Assembly (NCBI RefSeq): GCF_041361465.1
Contig: NZ_JBGKAC010000002.1
Span: 248,001 to 312,000 of the forward strand
From: Halobaculum sp. MBLA0143
GTDB lineage: Archaea > Halobacteriota > Halobacteria > Halobacteriales > Haloferacaceae
Reading direction: 5' to 3'
Length of the DNA: 64,000 nt
Under the pieces are notes generated by a model. That model ran no database searches. It was not told where the DNA came from and saw only the letters and a list, made by a program, of their open reading frames with translations. The translations under genes and the position numbers were made by a program. Shown one piece after another: positions 36,521 through 45,677 of the stretch (within the stretch, counting starts at the first letter, position 1; every line of letters starts with the position of its first letter).

Positions 36521-37321
36521 TCAGTAGTCTCCGAGCACGCCCAGCCGGCGCGCCCGCCGGGTGGCGTAGTGGAAGACGGCGTACCCACCGCCGACGTACA
36601 CGACGGCGACGCCGAGGAGCGTCACGAGCTCCGCCGGCGGGAACTGCCACAGTCGAGTCCCCTCCAACATCGCCCGTTGGAGCAGACTGCTCCCCTGCGC
36701 CAACGGGAGGAACCGCGTCGGGCCGAGCTCGAACGCCGGGGCCGCGATCAGCACGGGAAAGACGAACTGGAGGAGCCCCAGCCAACTGCCGATCCGCTTG
36801 TACAACACGGACAGCCCCCCGGCGGCGAAGCCGAGCCCGAGCACCGAGAGAATCGACAGCCCGGCGACGACCACGACGGTGACGACCGGCACTCGCAGGG
36901 TCGTCCCCGTGACCAGGAGCATGACCGCCAGGATCACCCCCGAGACGAGGAACGATCGGACCACCTTGGCCACGCCCTTGGCGAGCGCGACGGGCGCGAA
37001 CCCGAACGGCGTCATGAAGTGACGCTCCAACGTCCCCCACTGCACCTCGCTGCCGATGTCGTTGGCGACGGAGCTGTACGCGCCCACCGACAGCGTCCAC
37101 AGGAAGTACCCGACGACGAGCCCCTCGATGGAGTCGGCCAGCGCCTGGGCGGCGAACGCCCGCCCGCCGTAGAACAACAGACCGAAGAACAACAACGAGA
37201 CGACGACCCCACCGACTGCGTCGGCCGGGTAACGGACGAAGATCAGGTACTCCCGCTTCAACACTGCCAGCGTCAGGTCGACGACACTCGCCCGTCGTGG
37301 CCGCTCGACAGTGTCGCTCAC
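36521..37321 (-). CDS. ABC-2 exporter permease (second system)
   Basis: A 266-residue membrane protein with about six helices, paralogous to the permease at 21259-22032: QWGTLERHFM here against SWGTLEQLMM there, and LYKRIGSW against LYKRISNL. Its GTG start overlaps the ATPase stop by 4 nt (GTGA), so the two are coupled. The substrate is unknown. There are no precursor peptides near this copy, so it is probably the general-purpose relative of the lanthipeptide-linked exporter. Confidence 0.92.
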   Translation of the reverse strand: MSDTVERPRRASVVDLTLAVLKREYLIFVRYPADAVGGVVVSLLFFGLLFYGGRAFAAQALADSIEGLVVGYFLWTLSVGAYSSVANDIGSEVQWGTLERHFMTPFGFAPVALAKGVAKVVRSFLVSGVILAVMLLVTGTTLRVPVVTVVVVAGLSILSVLGLGFAAGGLSVLYKRIGSWLGLLQFVFPVLIAAPAFELGPTRFLPLAQGSSLLQRAMLEGTRLWQFPPAELVTLLGVAVVYVGGGYAVFHYATRRARRLGVLGDY

Positions 37322-38355
37322 TCGCGGGTCACCTCCAAGAACGCCGACTCCAGGTCCGACTCCACCGTATCGACCGACGAGACGTGGACGTCCTGCGCGC
37401 GGAGCACGTCGACGAGGTCGTAGAACCCGTCGGAGTCGGTCGCCACCTCGACGGTCGTGTGGTCGCCACGCTTGCGCACCTCGCGCACGTCGAATCCGTC
37501 CCGGACGGCCGCCAGCGCCGCGCCCTGGAGGTCCGGACTCTCGACGCGGAACCCACCCGGGTCGAGACCGCCCATCAGGCCGTCGACGGCGTCGTCGGCG
37601 ACGATCTGGCCGTCGTTCACGATCACGACCCGGTCACAGACGTCCTCGATCACGTCCATGTCGTGGCTCGTCACGAGCGCCGTCAGCCCCCGTTCGGCGA
37701 CGATCCGTCGGAGTTCGCTGCGGAGAGTGAGCGACGACTCGACGTCCAGCCCCAGGGTCGGCTCGTCCAAGAACACCACGTCGGCGTCGGTCGCCAACAC
37801 GCTCGCCAACGACACTTTCTGTTTCATCCCGCGCGAGAGGTTGCGGACGGCGGTGTCGGCCTCGTCCGCGAGGTCGAGTTGCTCCAACAGCTTGTCGTGG
37901 CGGTCGGTCACGTCGTCCGACTTCACGCCGCCGATAGTGGCGAAGTACCGCAGGTTCTCGCGGACGGTGAGCCGCCAGTAGTCGTTCCGTGCACCCTCCA
38001 GCATCGCGTCGACGTGACGGTACGCCGACCGCGGCTCCGCGAGCACGTCCACGCCGGCAACCTGCACGGAGCCGGCGTCGGGCAGGATCATCCCCAACAG
38101 ACACTTGATGGTCGTCGTCTTCCCGGCGCCGTTCGGGCCGAGTAGGCCGACGACCGACCCCGACTCGACGGAAAAGGAGATGTCGTCGACGGCGGTGACG
38201 GCGTCGTCGCCGTCGCCGAACCGCTTCGTCAGCCCCTCGACGGCGATCGCCGGCTCGGCTCCTCGCTCGTCGTGCTGTCGTCGTTCTCGGGTCGTGTCGG
38301 CACTCCCGTCTCCGGCTCCCGACCACGACTCGTCTCGCTCCTGCTGGCTCGCCAT
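37318..38355 (-). CDS. ABC exporter ATP-binding subunit (second system)
   Basis: A 345-residue ATPase. GPNGAGKTTT is Walker A, LSRGMKQKVS the signature, VVFLDEP Walker B and TSHDMDV the switch. A charged 45-residue N-terminal extension precedes the nucleotide-binding domain; the C-terminal 90 residues form the usual accessory domain. Start ATG 38355. Close paralogue of the 20256 ATPase, which probably arose by duplication or shared ancestry within the ABC-2 family. Confidence 0.93.
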   Translation of the reverse strand: MASQQERDESWSGAGDGSADTTRERRQHDERGAEPAIAVEGLTKRFGDGDDAVTAVDDISFSVESGSVVGLLGPNGAGKTTTIKCLLGMILPDAGSVQVAGVDVLAEPRSAYRHVDAMLEGARNDYWRLTVRENLRYFATIGGVKSDDVTDRHDKLLEQLDLADEADTAVRNLSRGMKQKVSLASVLATDADVVFLDEPTLGLDVESSLTLRSELRRIVAERGLTALVTSHDMDVIEDVCDRVVIVNDGQIVADDAVDGLMGGLDPGGFRVESPDLQGAALAAVRDGFDVREVRKRGDHTTVEVATDSDGFYDLVDVLRAQDVHVSSVDTVESDLESAFLEVTRE

Positions 38356-38648
38356 CGTACGGTACATCGTACCAGTTCGACAGTGAAGAACCCCGGGCAC
38401 CCGAGGGGTCGCGTCCGCGACCTCGACGCCGTCGTCGCAAACGGGTGCACCGAGTGCCGAGCACCGAGCACCACTCTCGGCTCTCGGCTCTCCCGCTCAC
38501 GTCTCGACCGAGTGACCACGACGCTGAAGTGGCCGCCGGGACTGGCGAGTGACGTGACAGCCTCCGACTCGGAGCCCCGACACGCCCGCCCGACGGGCAG
38601 ACGCTCGCGGACACGGGGAGCGACGCGTGGCAGTCGGTGGGGTGACCG

Positions 38649-40463
38649 GTGAGCGACGACTCGTCGAGCGACGAGGCCAGGACCCTCCTCGTCGCCGGGA
38701 CCGCCTCTCACGTCGGCAAGAGCACCGTCGCGGCGGGGCTGTGTCGTCACCTCGCGGACTGCGGCCGCTCCGTCGTGCCGTTCAAAGCACAGAACATGAG
38801 CAACAACGCCCGCGCGGTCCCGATCGCAGCGGGAGCGGCCGACGGCTCTACGACGGCCGACGATCACGCGACGACTGCCGACCACGCGACCGACGACGAC
38901 ACCACGACCGGCGACAACACGGCGACCGACGACAGTACCGCGGCCGGCGACGACACGGCGACCGACGACAGTACCGCGGCCGGCGACGACACGGCGACCG
39001 ACGACAGTACCGTGGCCGGCGACGACACGGCGAACCAGACACAGTGGGGGGAGATCGGTGTCTCGCAGTACGTCCAGGCCCGGGCGGCTCGCACCGCGTC
39101 GACGACCGACAGCAACCCGGTGTTGCTGAAGCCCCGCGGCGACGCAGAGAGTCAACTCGTCGTCGACGGGGTCGCGGTCGGTCACTACGAGGCCGGCAGC
39201 TACTACGACGACCACTGGACCGACGCCCGCGCGGCCGCCGAGACGGCACACGACAGACTCGCGGCCGCCAACGACGTGGTCGTCGCCGAGGGTGCCGGGA
39301 GCATCGCCGAGATCAACCTCCAAGACCGCGACCTGGCGAACCTCGAGACAGCCAGGTTCGCCGACGCGGACGTACTGCTCGTCGTCGACATCGAGCGCGG
39401 CGGGGCGTTCGCCAGCCTCTACGGCACCGTCGAACTCCTCCCGGCGGACGTCCGCGAACGAGTCGTCGGCGCGGTCGTCACGAAGTTCAGAGGCGACCCG
39501 TCGCTCTTGGAGCCGGGGATCGAGGAGATCGAAGATCGGACCGGCGTGCCGGTCGTCGGCGTGATCCCGTACGACGACCCCGGGCTCCCGGCCGAGGACA
39601 GTCTGTCGATCCCGACGCCGTCGGCCGACGACACCGGAGCCGTGTCGGCAGGGAACGCGGGTGACCGAGCGGTCGTCGGCGACGACGGAGTGTCCGCCGA
39701 GCGGTCGGTGACGGTGGGCGTCGTCCGGCTGCCACGGATCTCGAACTTCACGGACGTGGAGCCGCTCGCTCGCGTCCCCGGTGTCCGGGTGGCGTACGTC
39801 CCGCCGGAGACGACACTCGACGGGCTCGACGCGGTGATCCTCCCGGGGACGAAGAACACGGTCGACGATCTGCTCGCGCTCAGAGCGGCCGGCTTCGGCG
39901 ATGCACTCCACGCGTTCGACGGGCCGGTCGTCGGCCTGTGTGGCGGCTACCAACTGCTGGGCGAGCGGATCGGGAACGCCGGCGTCGAGTCGACCGACGA
40001 CCACGACACCGTCGAGGCGTTCGGGCTCCTCCCGGTGGCGACGCGGTTCCACCGGGAGAAACGGGTCGCGGCCGTCGAGCGCTCGCTCGACGGTCCCCTG
40101 TTGGGCGACGATCACGACCGACGGTCGGCGACCTCGCCGACTGCGTCGGGCTACGAGAGTGCCACAGTGTCGGGGTACGAGATCCACATGGGACGCACGC
40201 GGGAACTCGAACCGACACCCTCCCCCGTCGGCCCGGAGAGCGCCGCGACCGGGAACGTGCTCGGGACGTACCTCCACGGGCTGTTCGAGAACGAACCCGC
40301 CCGCGAGCGGTTCCTCGACGCGGTGTTCGCCGCCGCGGGTGTCGACCGACCGACGAGCGAGACGGACCGCCAGTCACCGTACGACGCCGCCGCGGAACTC
40401 GTCCGGGAGAACGTCGATCTCCGAGCGCTGGGACTGCCAGAGAGCCCCGGCGACGACGGGTGA
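38649..40463 (+). CDS. cbiP: Cobyric acid synthase CbiP with a repeat insertion
   Basis: A 604-residue glutamine amidotransferase of cobalamin synthesis that amidates cobyrinic acid a,c-diamide. [19 protein letters not shown] is the P-loop and [11 protein letters not shown] the next core motif. Before the expected partner segment ([14 protein letters not shown]) comes an insert of about 70 residues, Asp/Thr/Ala-rich, with three 12-residue repeats. The amidotransferase half has nucleophilic Cys in [15 protein letters not shown] and the catalytic His in [10 protein letters not shown]. The insert lies in a surface loop, so function is likely kept. GTG start at 38649. Confidence 0.95.
   Translation: MSDDSSSDEARTLLVAGTASHVGKSTVAAGLCRHLADCGRSVVPFKAQNMSNNARAVPIAAGAADGSTTADDHATTADHATDDDTTTGDNTATDDSTAAGDDTATDDSTAAGDDTATDDSTVAGDDTANQTQWGEIGVSQYVQARAARTASTTDSNPVLLKPRGDAESQLVVDGVAVGHYEAGSYYDDHWTDARAAAETAHDRLAAANDVVVAEGAGSIAEINLQDRDLANLETARFADADVLLVVDIERGGAFASLYGTVELLPADVRERVVGAVVTKFRGDPSLLEPGIEEIEDRTGVPVVGVIPYDDPGLPAEDSLSIPTPSADDTGAVSAGNAGDRAVVGDDGVSAERSVTVGVVRLPRISNFTDVEPLARVPGVRVAYVPPETTLDGLDAVILPGTKNTVDDLLALRAAGFGDALHAFDGPVVGLCGGYQLLGERIGNAGVESTDDHDTVEAFGLLPVATRFHREKRVAAVERSLDGPLLGDDHDRRSATSPTASGYESATVSGYEIHMGRTRELEPTPSPVGPESAATGNVLGTYLHGLFENEPARERFLDAVFAAAGVDRPTSETDRQSPYDAAAELVRENVDLRALGLPESPGDDG
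38916..39023 (+). repeat. 36-bp in-frame minisatellite (3 copies) in cbiP
   Basis: Three 36-bp units start at 38916, 38952 and 38988. Each encodes a variant of [12 protein letters not shown]. Imperfect Asp/Thr-rich codons on both sides look like decayed earlier copies. Confidence 0.92.
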
Positions 40464-40561
40464 CGCCACGAGCGTCGGCTCTCTCGTGTCTGCTCCGAGT
40501 GTCTCTCACCGGCGAACTGTGACCGACCACTCCGCCCCGCAGTGACTCGTTCCTCCCGCAG

Positions 40562-41048
40562 TCACCTACTCTGCGACTCGCGTGCCCGCGCGACGGCGTC
40601 GGCGACAGTCGCGGTCACCCCGTCGACGGCGTCGGCGAGCGTGACAATCCAGTCGTACTTCGCGTACGACTCGGCGACCCCTCGCAGCGACACCGCCTCG
40701 CCGTCGCCGAGCTCCCGGTCGGTGTCGCCGACCTGGGGCGCCGTCACGCCCGCGAGCCGGTCGTCCGGGGTCTCGAACAGCCCACAGGCCTTCCGAGCGA
40801 CCCGCCGCTCCGGCGGGTGGCCGCCGTTCACGAGCCGGTCGACGGCGTCGACGGCGGCGGCTCGCCGCTCGCGCACCCGTGTCGCGTCGGCGGGATACAG
40901 TCGCTCACCCTCCCGAACCCGGCTCCGCAGTACAGCCAGCGCGTCGAACCACGTCACCACCATCGGTCTGGTCGTAGACGACAGCCAGCGCCTCCTCCAT
41001 GCCGGGACTGTCGCCGATCGAATCCAGTACTTCTGTGTGAGCGCTCAC
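40562..41048 (-). CDS. Hypothetical protein with a probable frameshift
   Basis: Two adjoining minus-strand frames both look coding. From GTG 41048 the first reads SAHTEVLDSIGDSPGMEEAL and AVVYDQTDG. A shift of one base near 40965 leads into VTWFDALAVLRSRVREG, GERLYPADATRVRERR and on to a stop at 40562 (frame of 133 codons). Together they give about 160 residues without signal peptide. The second frame can start alone at GTG/ATG 40963, so a shorter intact protein is also possible. I do not recognise the family. Confidence 0.5.
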
Positions 41049-41050
41049 AC
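41035..41050. promoter_or_regulatory. 16-bp perfect palindrome over a start codon
   Basis: GTGTGAGCGCTCACAC is a perfect palindrome covering the putative GTG start at 41048 of the minus-strand gene. It could be an operator site or chance; no second copy was noticed. Confidence 0.3.
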
Positions 41051-41243
41051 GGCCGCCTCTGTTCGGACAGTTATCGACTCTTCTCTGTCGTGGTCGTCGA
41101 CGCGCCGTCCGTCGCCGAGTCACTCGTCACCGGCCGACACGGACCGTCGACGAAGACGGTCGGTCCGGCGTCGCCGGCGTTCGAGTCGCCGTCCACAGCC
41201 CGATGTCGAAACGAAGTTGTACGATTCCACGGTACGGGAGCGC

Positions 41244-41468
41244 GTGAGCAACGGGATCGACTACGCGACGTACGCGAAGCGTGGCATGGCCTTCGGATTC
41301 CTCCTCGTCGGTGCCGGGATTCTCGGCCACCTGATCCTCCCTCCGCTCGTCGGACCGCTCCCGGGGTGGGAACAGACGTTGCTCTTCGACTCCGTGCTAC
41401 TCGGTCTCGTCTCGGAGCTCGTCTCCGTCTTCGGCTTCGGGATCGTCTTCCCCCTGTTGAGTAGCTGA
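41244..41468 (+). CDS. Small two-helix membrane protein
   Basis: A 74-residue protein with two hydrophobic helices: MAFGFLLVGAGILGHLILPP and VLLGLVSELVSVFGFGIVFP. The N-terminus NGIDYATYAKRG is hydrophilic. It resembles small haloarchaeal membrane proteins of unknown function. Start GTG 41244. It is alone on the plus strand. Confidence 0.6.
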   Translation: MSNGIDYATYAKRGMAFGFLLVGAGILGHLILPPLVGPLPGWEQTLLFDSVLLGLVSELVSVFGFGIVFPLLSS

Positions 41469-41572
41469 GACCGGACTGTGACTCGACAGAGCAGCTCGTG
41501 TCTCCGTCCCACGTCGGTGCCGACGACGCCTCACTCCACCAGTCACACGCGAACTGTTCGCGCTCGGCCGAC

Positions 41573-42415
41573 TCACTCACCGCCCGAGTCGTCGAGCCGA
41601 GCGGCGACGAGCCCGACACCGACGGCGTGAGCCGTCCCGACGACGGTCGTCGCCAGCACGCTCCCGGCCTCGCCGGCGGCGGCCAGGCTCGGCGCGAGCA
41701 ACGCCGGCAGGCTCACCAGCAGGTTCGCGGCGACGCCGAGCGCGACGGCGACGCCGGCGAGCGTCCTGGCGTGGCCGTGTGTCCGAGCCCAACTCCACTC
41801 TACGGACGCGAGGACGCCGTCGCCGGCGACCACCCGCGCCGGCACGAGGAACGTCCGCGCGGCGACGTACAGCACGAGCAGGACTACCGGGAGCCCGAAC
41901 AGTCCGAGACCGCCCCCCACGAGGACGCTACCGCCGGCCAACAGCCCACTGACGGCGAGTTGGTAGCCGAAGAGCCGCCCAGCCGCCGGCCACGTCGACA
42001 CCGTCGCGTCGCCGTGTCCGAGGGCGTCGCCGACGCGACGGAGCACCCACACGGCCGCGACCACGCCACAGCCGGCTGTCAGGAGTTCCAGCCCGCCGGT
42101 GACGGCGAGCCACGACAGTTCGAGGCCGAGCCACGCTCCCGGCGAGGTCCCGACGGCGCTCACCGGTGCCGGAACGGCGTGGAAGACGATTCGGAGCGGG
42201 CCGTACTGTGCCGCCGTCTGTCCGGTCGTCGGCACCGGCCCGGCGACCCGCATCACGTCCACGAGGGCGGTGACGACCCCAGCGAGCAGGAACGGGACCA
42301 CCACGGTCGGTCGGTGTCGGACGAACACCCAGACGGCCCGGAGGACGCCGCCGAACGTGACCCGCGTGTCGGCGACGCTCGCAGCGTCGTCGACGCCTGC
42401 AGTACCGTCGGTCAC
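41573..42415 (-). CDS. Multi-helix membrane protein of the propeller module
   Basis: A 280-residue membrane protein with about six helices, including VVVPFLLAGVVTALVDV, LFGLPVVLLVLYVAARTFL and the loop VPARVVAGDGVLASVEWSW. The GTG start overlaps the stop of the beta-propeller gene (GTGA), so the pair is co-translated. A degenerate part-copy lies at 460-767. The function is unknown; the partner binds a beta-propeller ligand outside the membrane, so this could anchor or transduce for it, by inference. Confidence 0.8.
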   Translation of the reverse strand: MTDGTAGVDDAASVADTRVTFGGVLRAVWVFVRHRPTVVVPFLLAGVVTALVDVMRVAGPVPTTGQTAAQYGPLRIVFHAVPAPVSAVGTSPGAWLGLELSWLAVTGGLELLTAGCGVVAAVWVLRRVGDALGHGDATVSTWPAAGRLFGYQLAVSGLLAGGSVLVGGGLGLFGLPVVLLVLYVAARTFLVPARVVAGDGVLASVEWSWARTHGHARTLAGVAVALGVAANLLVSLPALLAPSLAAAGEAGSVLATTVVGTAHAVGVGLVAARLDDSGGE

Positions 42416-43842
42416 GCTTCCCTCTCGAACGCGGTGAGACTCCCGTAGCCGACGACGTACAGTCCGCCCTCGGCCGGGACTGGCGTCCCGTACGGACTCG
42501 CGTCCTCGTCGCCGAGCACGCGCCAGCGCCGTCGGCCGTCGCCGGCGTCGAGACACCGGATGTCGTCGTACGCCGAGAGGTACACGCGGCCGTCGGCGAC
42601 GGTCGGGAGCCCGGTGAGCGCGTCGATCTGCCGCCGCCACAGCTCCCGCCCGGACTCCGTGTCGAGCGCGACGACCGCCTGCGAGCCGTCCTCGGGGGTG
42701 ACGACCACGATCAGCCGCCCGTCGGCGACGGCACCGGCGAATCGCCCACCCGCGTCCGCGAGGTGGCCGTCCAGTCGCTGTCGCCACAGCTCCCCGCCGT
42801 CGCTCGGGTCGAGCCCGACGACCCGCTCGTCGCCCAGCAGGAGAATCACCGACGGCGTAGCGACGACGGTCCGGCCGGACAGCGCCCCGTCGGCCGTCGA
42901 CGATTGGATCCACTCGAGGGCGCCCGTCGCGGCGTCGACCGCGTGGACGCGACGGAGCGCGTCGACGGCGTACACCGTCCCGTCGCGGACGGCCGGTCGC
43001 GTCGCCGGGTACCAGTCGGGGCCGCGGTCGTCGTCACCGCTCGCCGGCGAGTCGTCCGTCGCCAGATCGTCGGGAACGGGGTAGGTCCACTCCGGTTCGC
43101 CGTCGGCCGCCGAGAGGGCGACGACGCCCGCCCGCTGGGTGCCGTCTGGGTGCTGCCACGAGCCGCCGGCGAACACGGTGCCGTCGGCGACTGTCAGCGG
43201 CGAGACACCGTCGCCGCCCCAGTGACCGAACGCGCCACCGGTGTCGGGGAACCGCCACCGGACGCGGAGGCCGTCGTCGACGCTCGGCGTGGGGTTCAGC
43301 CCGACGAGCGCCTGCTCGCGGCCGTAGTTCGGCGGCCCGGTCGAGGGTTCGACCGTTCGGACACCGACGAGCGTCGCGTTGCGGTACGGGGTCTGTGTCG
43401 TCACCGCGGGCGGGGCGTCGAGCGGCCCGAGGGCGGCGCGCTGGCGTCCGGTCGCGGCGTCGAACGTCGGCGACGGGTGCCAGCCGACGTACACCGTCCC
43501 GTCGTGGACGACCGGCTCGACACCGCGGGTCGAGCCCGACAGATCCGGTGTCTCGACGTGGAAGCGTCGTCGGAGGTCGTCTGCCGTCGTCGATGCGTCC
43601 CCGTCGCTGGCGTACGTCCCGGCGGGGGTTCCGCCGGGTGTCGCCCAGTCGCCGGTGTCGACCGCTCGGGTTCGCGCCGGGAGAACGCCGCTGCACCCGG
43701 CCGTCGCCGCCGTCACGCCGACTGCCAGCGCGAGCGTCTGCCGCCGAGTCCGGGTCGTCGCCGGCGACTCGGCCGTCGGAGGGTCGGTATCGGTGTGTCC
43801 GTCGATACTGCCGGACGGCTCTGGAGGGCGGGAGTCGTCCAT
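42412..43842 (-). CDS. PQQ-like beta-propeller lipoprotein
   Basis: A 476-residue exported beta-propeller. TRTRRQTLALAVGVTAATAG followed by CSG is a Tat-type signal with a lipobox. Repeating blades carry W motifs such as VRWRFPDTGG, GELWRQRLDG and GRELWRRQIDALTG, with GTVYAVDAL and GRVYLSAYDD strands. Such PQQ-like propellers often act as scaffolds rather than enzymes. Upstream and coupled to the membrane-protein gene at 41573. Its N-terminal 35 codons also survive in the remnant at 660-767. Confidence 0.88.
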   Translation of the reverse strand: MDDSRPPEPSGSIDGHTDTDPPTAESPATTRTRRQTLALAVGVTAATAGCSGVLPARTRAVDTGDWATPGGTPAGTYASDGDASTTADDLRRRFHVETPDLSGSTRGVEPVVHDGTVYVGWHPSPTFDAATGRQRAALGPLDAPPAVTTQTPYRNATLVGVRTVEPSTGPPNYGREQALVGLNPTPSVDDGLRVRWRFPDTGGAFGHWGGDGVSPLTVADGTVFAGGSWQHPDGTQRAGVVALSAADGEPEWTYPVPDDLATDDSPASGDDDRGPDWYPATRPAVRDGTVYAVDALRRVHAVDAATGALEWIQSSTADGALSGRTVVATPSVILLLGDERVVGLDPSDGGELWRQRLDGHLADAGGRFAGAVADGRLIVVVTPEDGSQAVVALDTESGRELWRRQIDALTGLPTVADGRVYLSAYDDIRCLDAGDGRRRWRVLGDEDASPYGTPVPAEGGLYVVGYGSLTAFEREA

Positions 43843-43955
43843 CGGCGAGGCGTCGTCGGGAGGTGTGAAACCGTCTTCGACTCGTCTCGGAGGCTCGGAA
43901 CAGCCTGCCGCGCCGGGATCGAGTCGTGGGCACCCGTGTCCTCCTCCCTCCGCGA

Positions 43956-44336
43956 CTATCCCGCCGTGAACACCACGTTCGCTTCGTCGACGACGAAGGT
44001 GTACGTCGAGCGGTCACCCTCGTGCCGGATGCACCGCGTCGCCTCGTGACCGCCGCCGCGGAACACCGTCCCGTACGCGCCCGGCTCGATCGTCGTCACT
44101 TCGACGAACTCCTCCGACCCGACGGTGACGGCCTCGTTCGTCGGCGTCGTCTCGGGGTTCCGGTACGCCCGGGTGCCAGGCCGCTCGGGCGTCACAGACA
44201 GTCTGGCCTGGACGGACGAGTCACCCCAGTTGCGGACCCGGACGGTCGCCGACTCGTCGGTGCCGGACGCAGTACACCCGCTCACGCCGGTCGCGCCGCA
44301 GGTGACGACACCCGCGAGAAACTGTCTCCGTTGCAT
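43956..44336 (-). CDS. Small lipoprotein, paralogue of 32618-33097
   Basis: A 126-residue protein. MQRRQFLAGVVTCGATGVSGC has a lipobox (GVSGC), so it is an anchored lipoprotein. ATVRVRNWGDSSVQARLSV, PGTRAYRNPETT and FVEVTTIEPGAYGTV match the copy at 32618-33097. It looks like a single beta-sandwich domain. Function unknown. Confidence 0.78.
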   Translation of the reverse strand: MQRRQFLAGVVTCGATGVSGCTASGTDESATVRVRNWGDSSVQARLSVTPERPGTRAYRNPETTPTNEAVTVGSEEFVEVTTIEPGAYGTVFRGGGHEATRCIRHEGDRSTYTFVVDEANVVFTAG

Positions 44337-44443
44337 CGGAGACAGACTCCACCCGACGGGAGACGAATCTTCCGGTCTCTGCTGGCGCTCGTACTCGTGT
44401 GCGTGACTCGACTCGTTACGGCCGTTCGGCGGTGGGATACCCG

Positions 44444-44877
44444 TCAGCTCTGCCAGGGTGCCCGCTGTCGCTCGTCGATCTCCTCGAACACGGCCGTCAA
44501 GCTGTCCCGCCAGTGTGACGGGTGCGGCTCGTCGCGGCCGGGCGTCGGCGCGTCCGGCCCGGGGTGGATGTGGTCACGACTGTTGTGATCCGACGGGTGG
44601 CGATCCCACCGATGGCGAACGACTCGTCGCGGTGTGTCTCGTGGTAGTGAATCGAGGAGTCGCCGTTCTCGTACCACACGAGCTCGACACGAGCACGCTC
44701 GACTGCCGAGGGATAGAAGTCGTCACGGAACACACAGCGGAGTCGGTCGAGGGCAGTCTCGGGGCGAAGCGTCACCCGTCGGAATCGGTCGTCGGTCACG
44801 AGTCGGTCACGGACCGTGGCAAGCAGTTCGAAGTTGACCGGCGCGTCGTCGCGGCGGTTGTCACCGCGGCCGTTCAC
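44444..44877 (-). pseudogene. Frameshifted partner protein of the HTH regulator
   Basis: From 44877 the first frame reads NFELLATVRDRLVTDDRF, FRDDFYPSAVERARVELVW and HYHETHRDESFAIG. The family continuation then lies one base away: WDRHPSDHNSRDHIHPGP through AVFEEIDERQRAPWQS, stopping at 44444. The joined protein would be about 143 residues with a His/Asp-rich core. A missing base near 44610 explains the break. It overlaps the HTH gene by 4 nt (ATGA), and such pairs of an HTH protein and a small His-rich protein are common in haloarchaea, possibly toxin-antitoxin-like. Either real decay or an assembly indel. Confidence 0.6.
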
Positions 44878-45566
44878 GCGACACGTCGACGTTCGGCCGC
44901 GTCGCCGCCGTCAGACTCCAACGCACGCTCGACCAACTCGATCCGACGGCGAACAGTCCGCCACGCCGAGATGTCCTCCCAGACAGCTTCGACGGAGCGG
45001 CCCGTCTCGGTCGCGTGCGCGGACGGCGACACCTCGGCGGGCGAGTCGGCGTCGAACTGCTCGGCGAACGCCGCCGCCCGTTCCGTGTCTGCTTCGAGCC
45101 GGTCGAGCAGTTCCTCGGTCGTGTGCGTCGCCCGCAGACGGTCGACACGACGCCGCTCGAAGTACGACTCGTTGCGCTCGTAAGTCGCGGGCGTCTCCGA
45201 CCGCCGACGCACGATTCCCATGGCCTCGACCCACGCGAGGGACTCGCGTGCCGCGTCGACACCGTGGCCCGCGCGGTCGGCCACCTCGCCGACCGTCGCC
45301 GGCTCCGCCAGCGTCACCACCGCGTCGAAGAGGTCGTCGCCGGCTCCGCCAGCGTCACCACCGCGTCGAAGAGGTCGTCGCCGGCTCCGCCAGCGTCACC
45401 ACCGCGTCGAAGAAGTCGTCGCCGGCTCCGCCAGCGTCACCACCGCGTCGAAGAAGTCGTCGTGGGTCCGGTCGCCGCTCACCACCTCCGCCGGCGACGC
45501 CAGGCCGTCGAACGCCGGCGGGGTCGCGTCCGGGTCCGCTCGAAGCTCCTCGGCTGGCTCTCTCAC
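44874..45566 (-). pseudogene. HTH regulator gene interrupted by 41-bp repeats
   Basis: GTG 45566 starts MREPAEELRADPDATPP and continues to THDDFFDAVVTLAEPAT. A single copy of the following segment would run on into VGEVADRAGHGVDAARESL, a winged-helix DNA-binding domain, and end at 44874. Instead four copies of a 41-bp unit occur. The second copy is read in another frame and hits TGA at 45396-45398. An internal GTG in the last copy (45320) can restart a 148-residue product that keeps most of the HTH domain. It is likely a transcriptional regulator; the N-terminus is phase-dependent. See the repeat entry. Confidence 0.75.
45294..45457. repeat. 41-bp tandem repeat (4 copies) in the HTH gene
   Basis: Units start at 45294, 45335, 45376 and 45417 and are almost identical. 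The unit is not a multiple of three (41 = 3x13+2), so each added or lost copy changes the reading frame. On the minus strand one frame of the unit encodes DDFFDAVVTLAEPAT. Only one copy would give an uninterrupted full-length regulator; four copies restore the downstream frame but leave one stop codon. Confidence 0.95.
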
Positions 45567-45677
45567 ACCTACACATCTCCGTCCCAGCGGAATAGCCCTT
45601 CTTCCGACGGACTGTTCCGTCTCGTCGGACGGCGTTCGGCCCGTGACGACACAGTGACGATCCCGGTCAGAGCGCCG

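Noticed and set aside
36521-38355. Second ABC-2 pair as another peptide exporter with hidden precursors
   Set aside because: I looked for short GSC-type peptides around it on both strands and found none.
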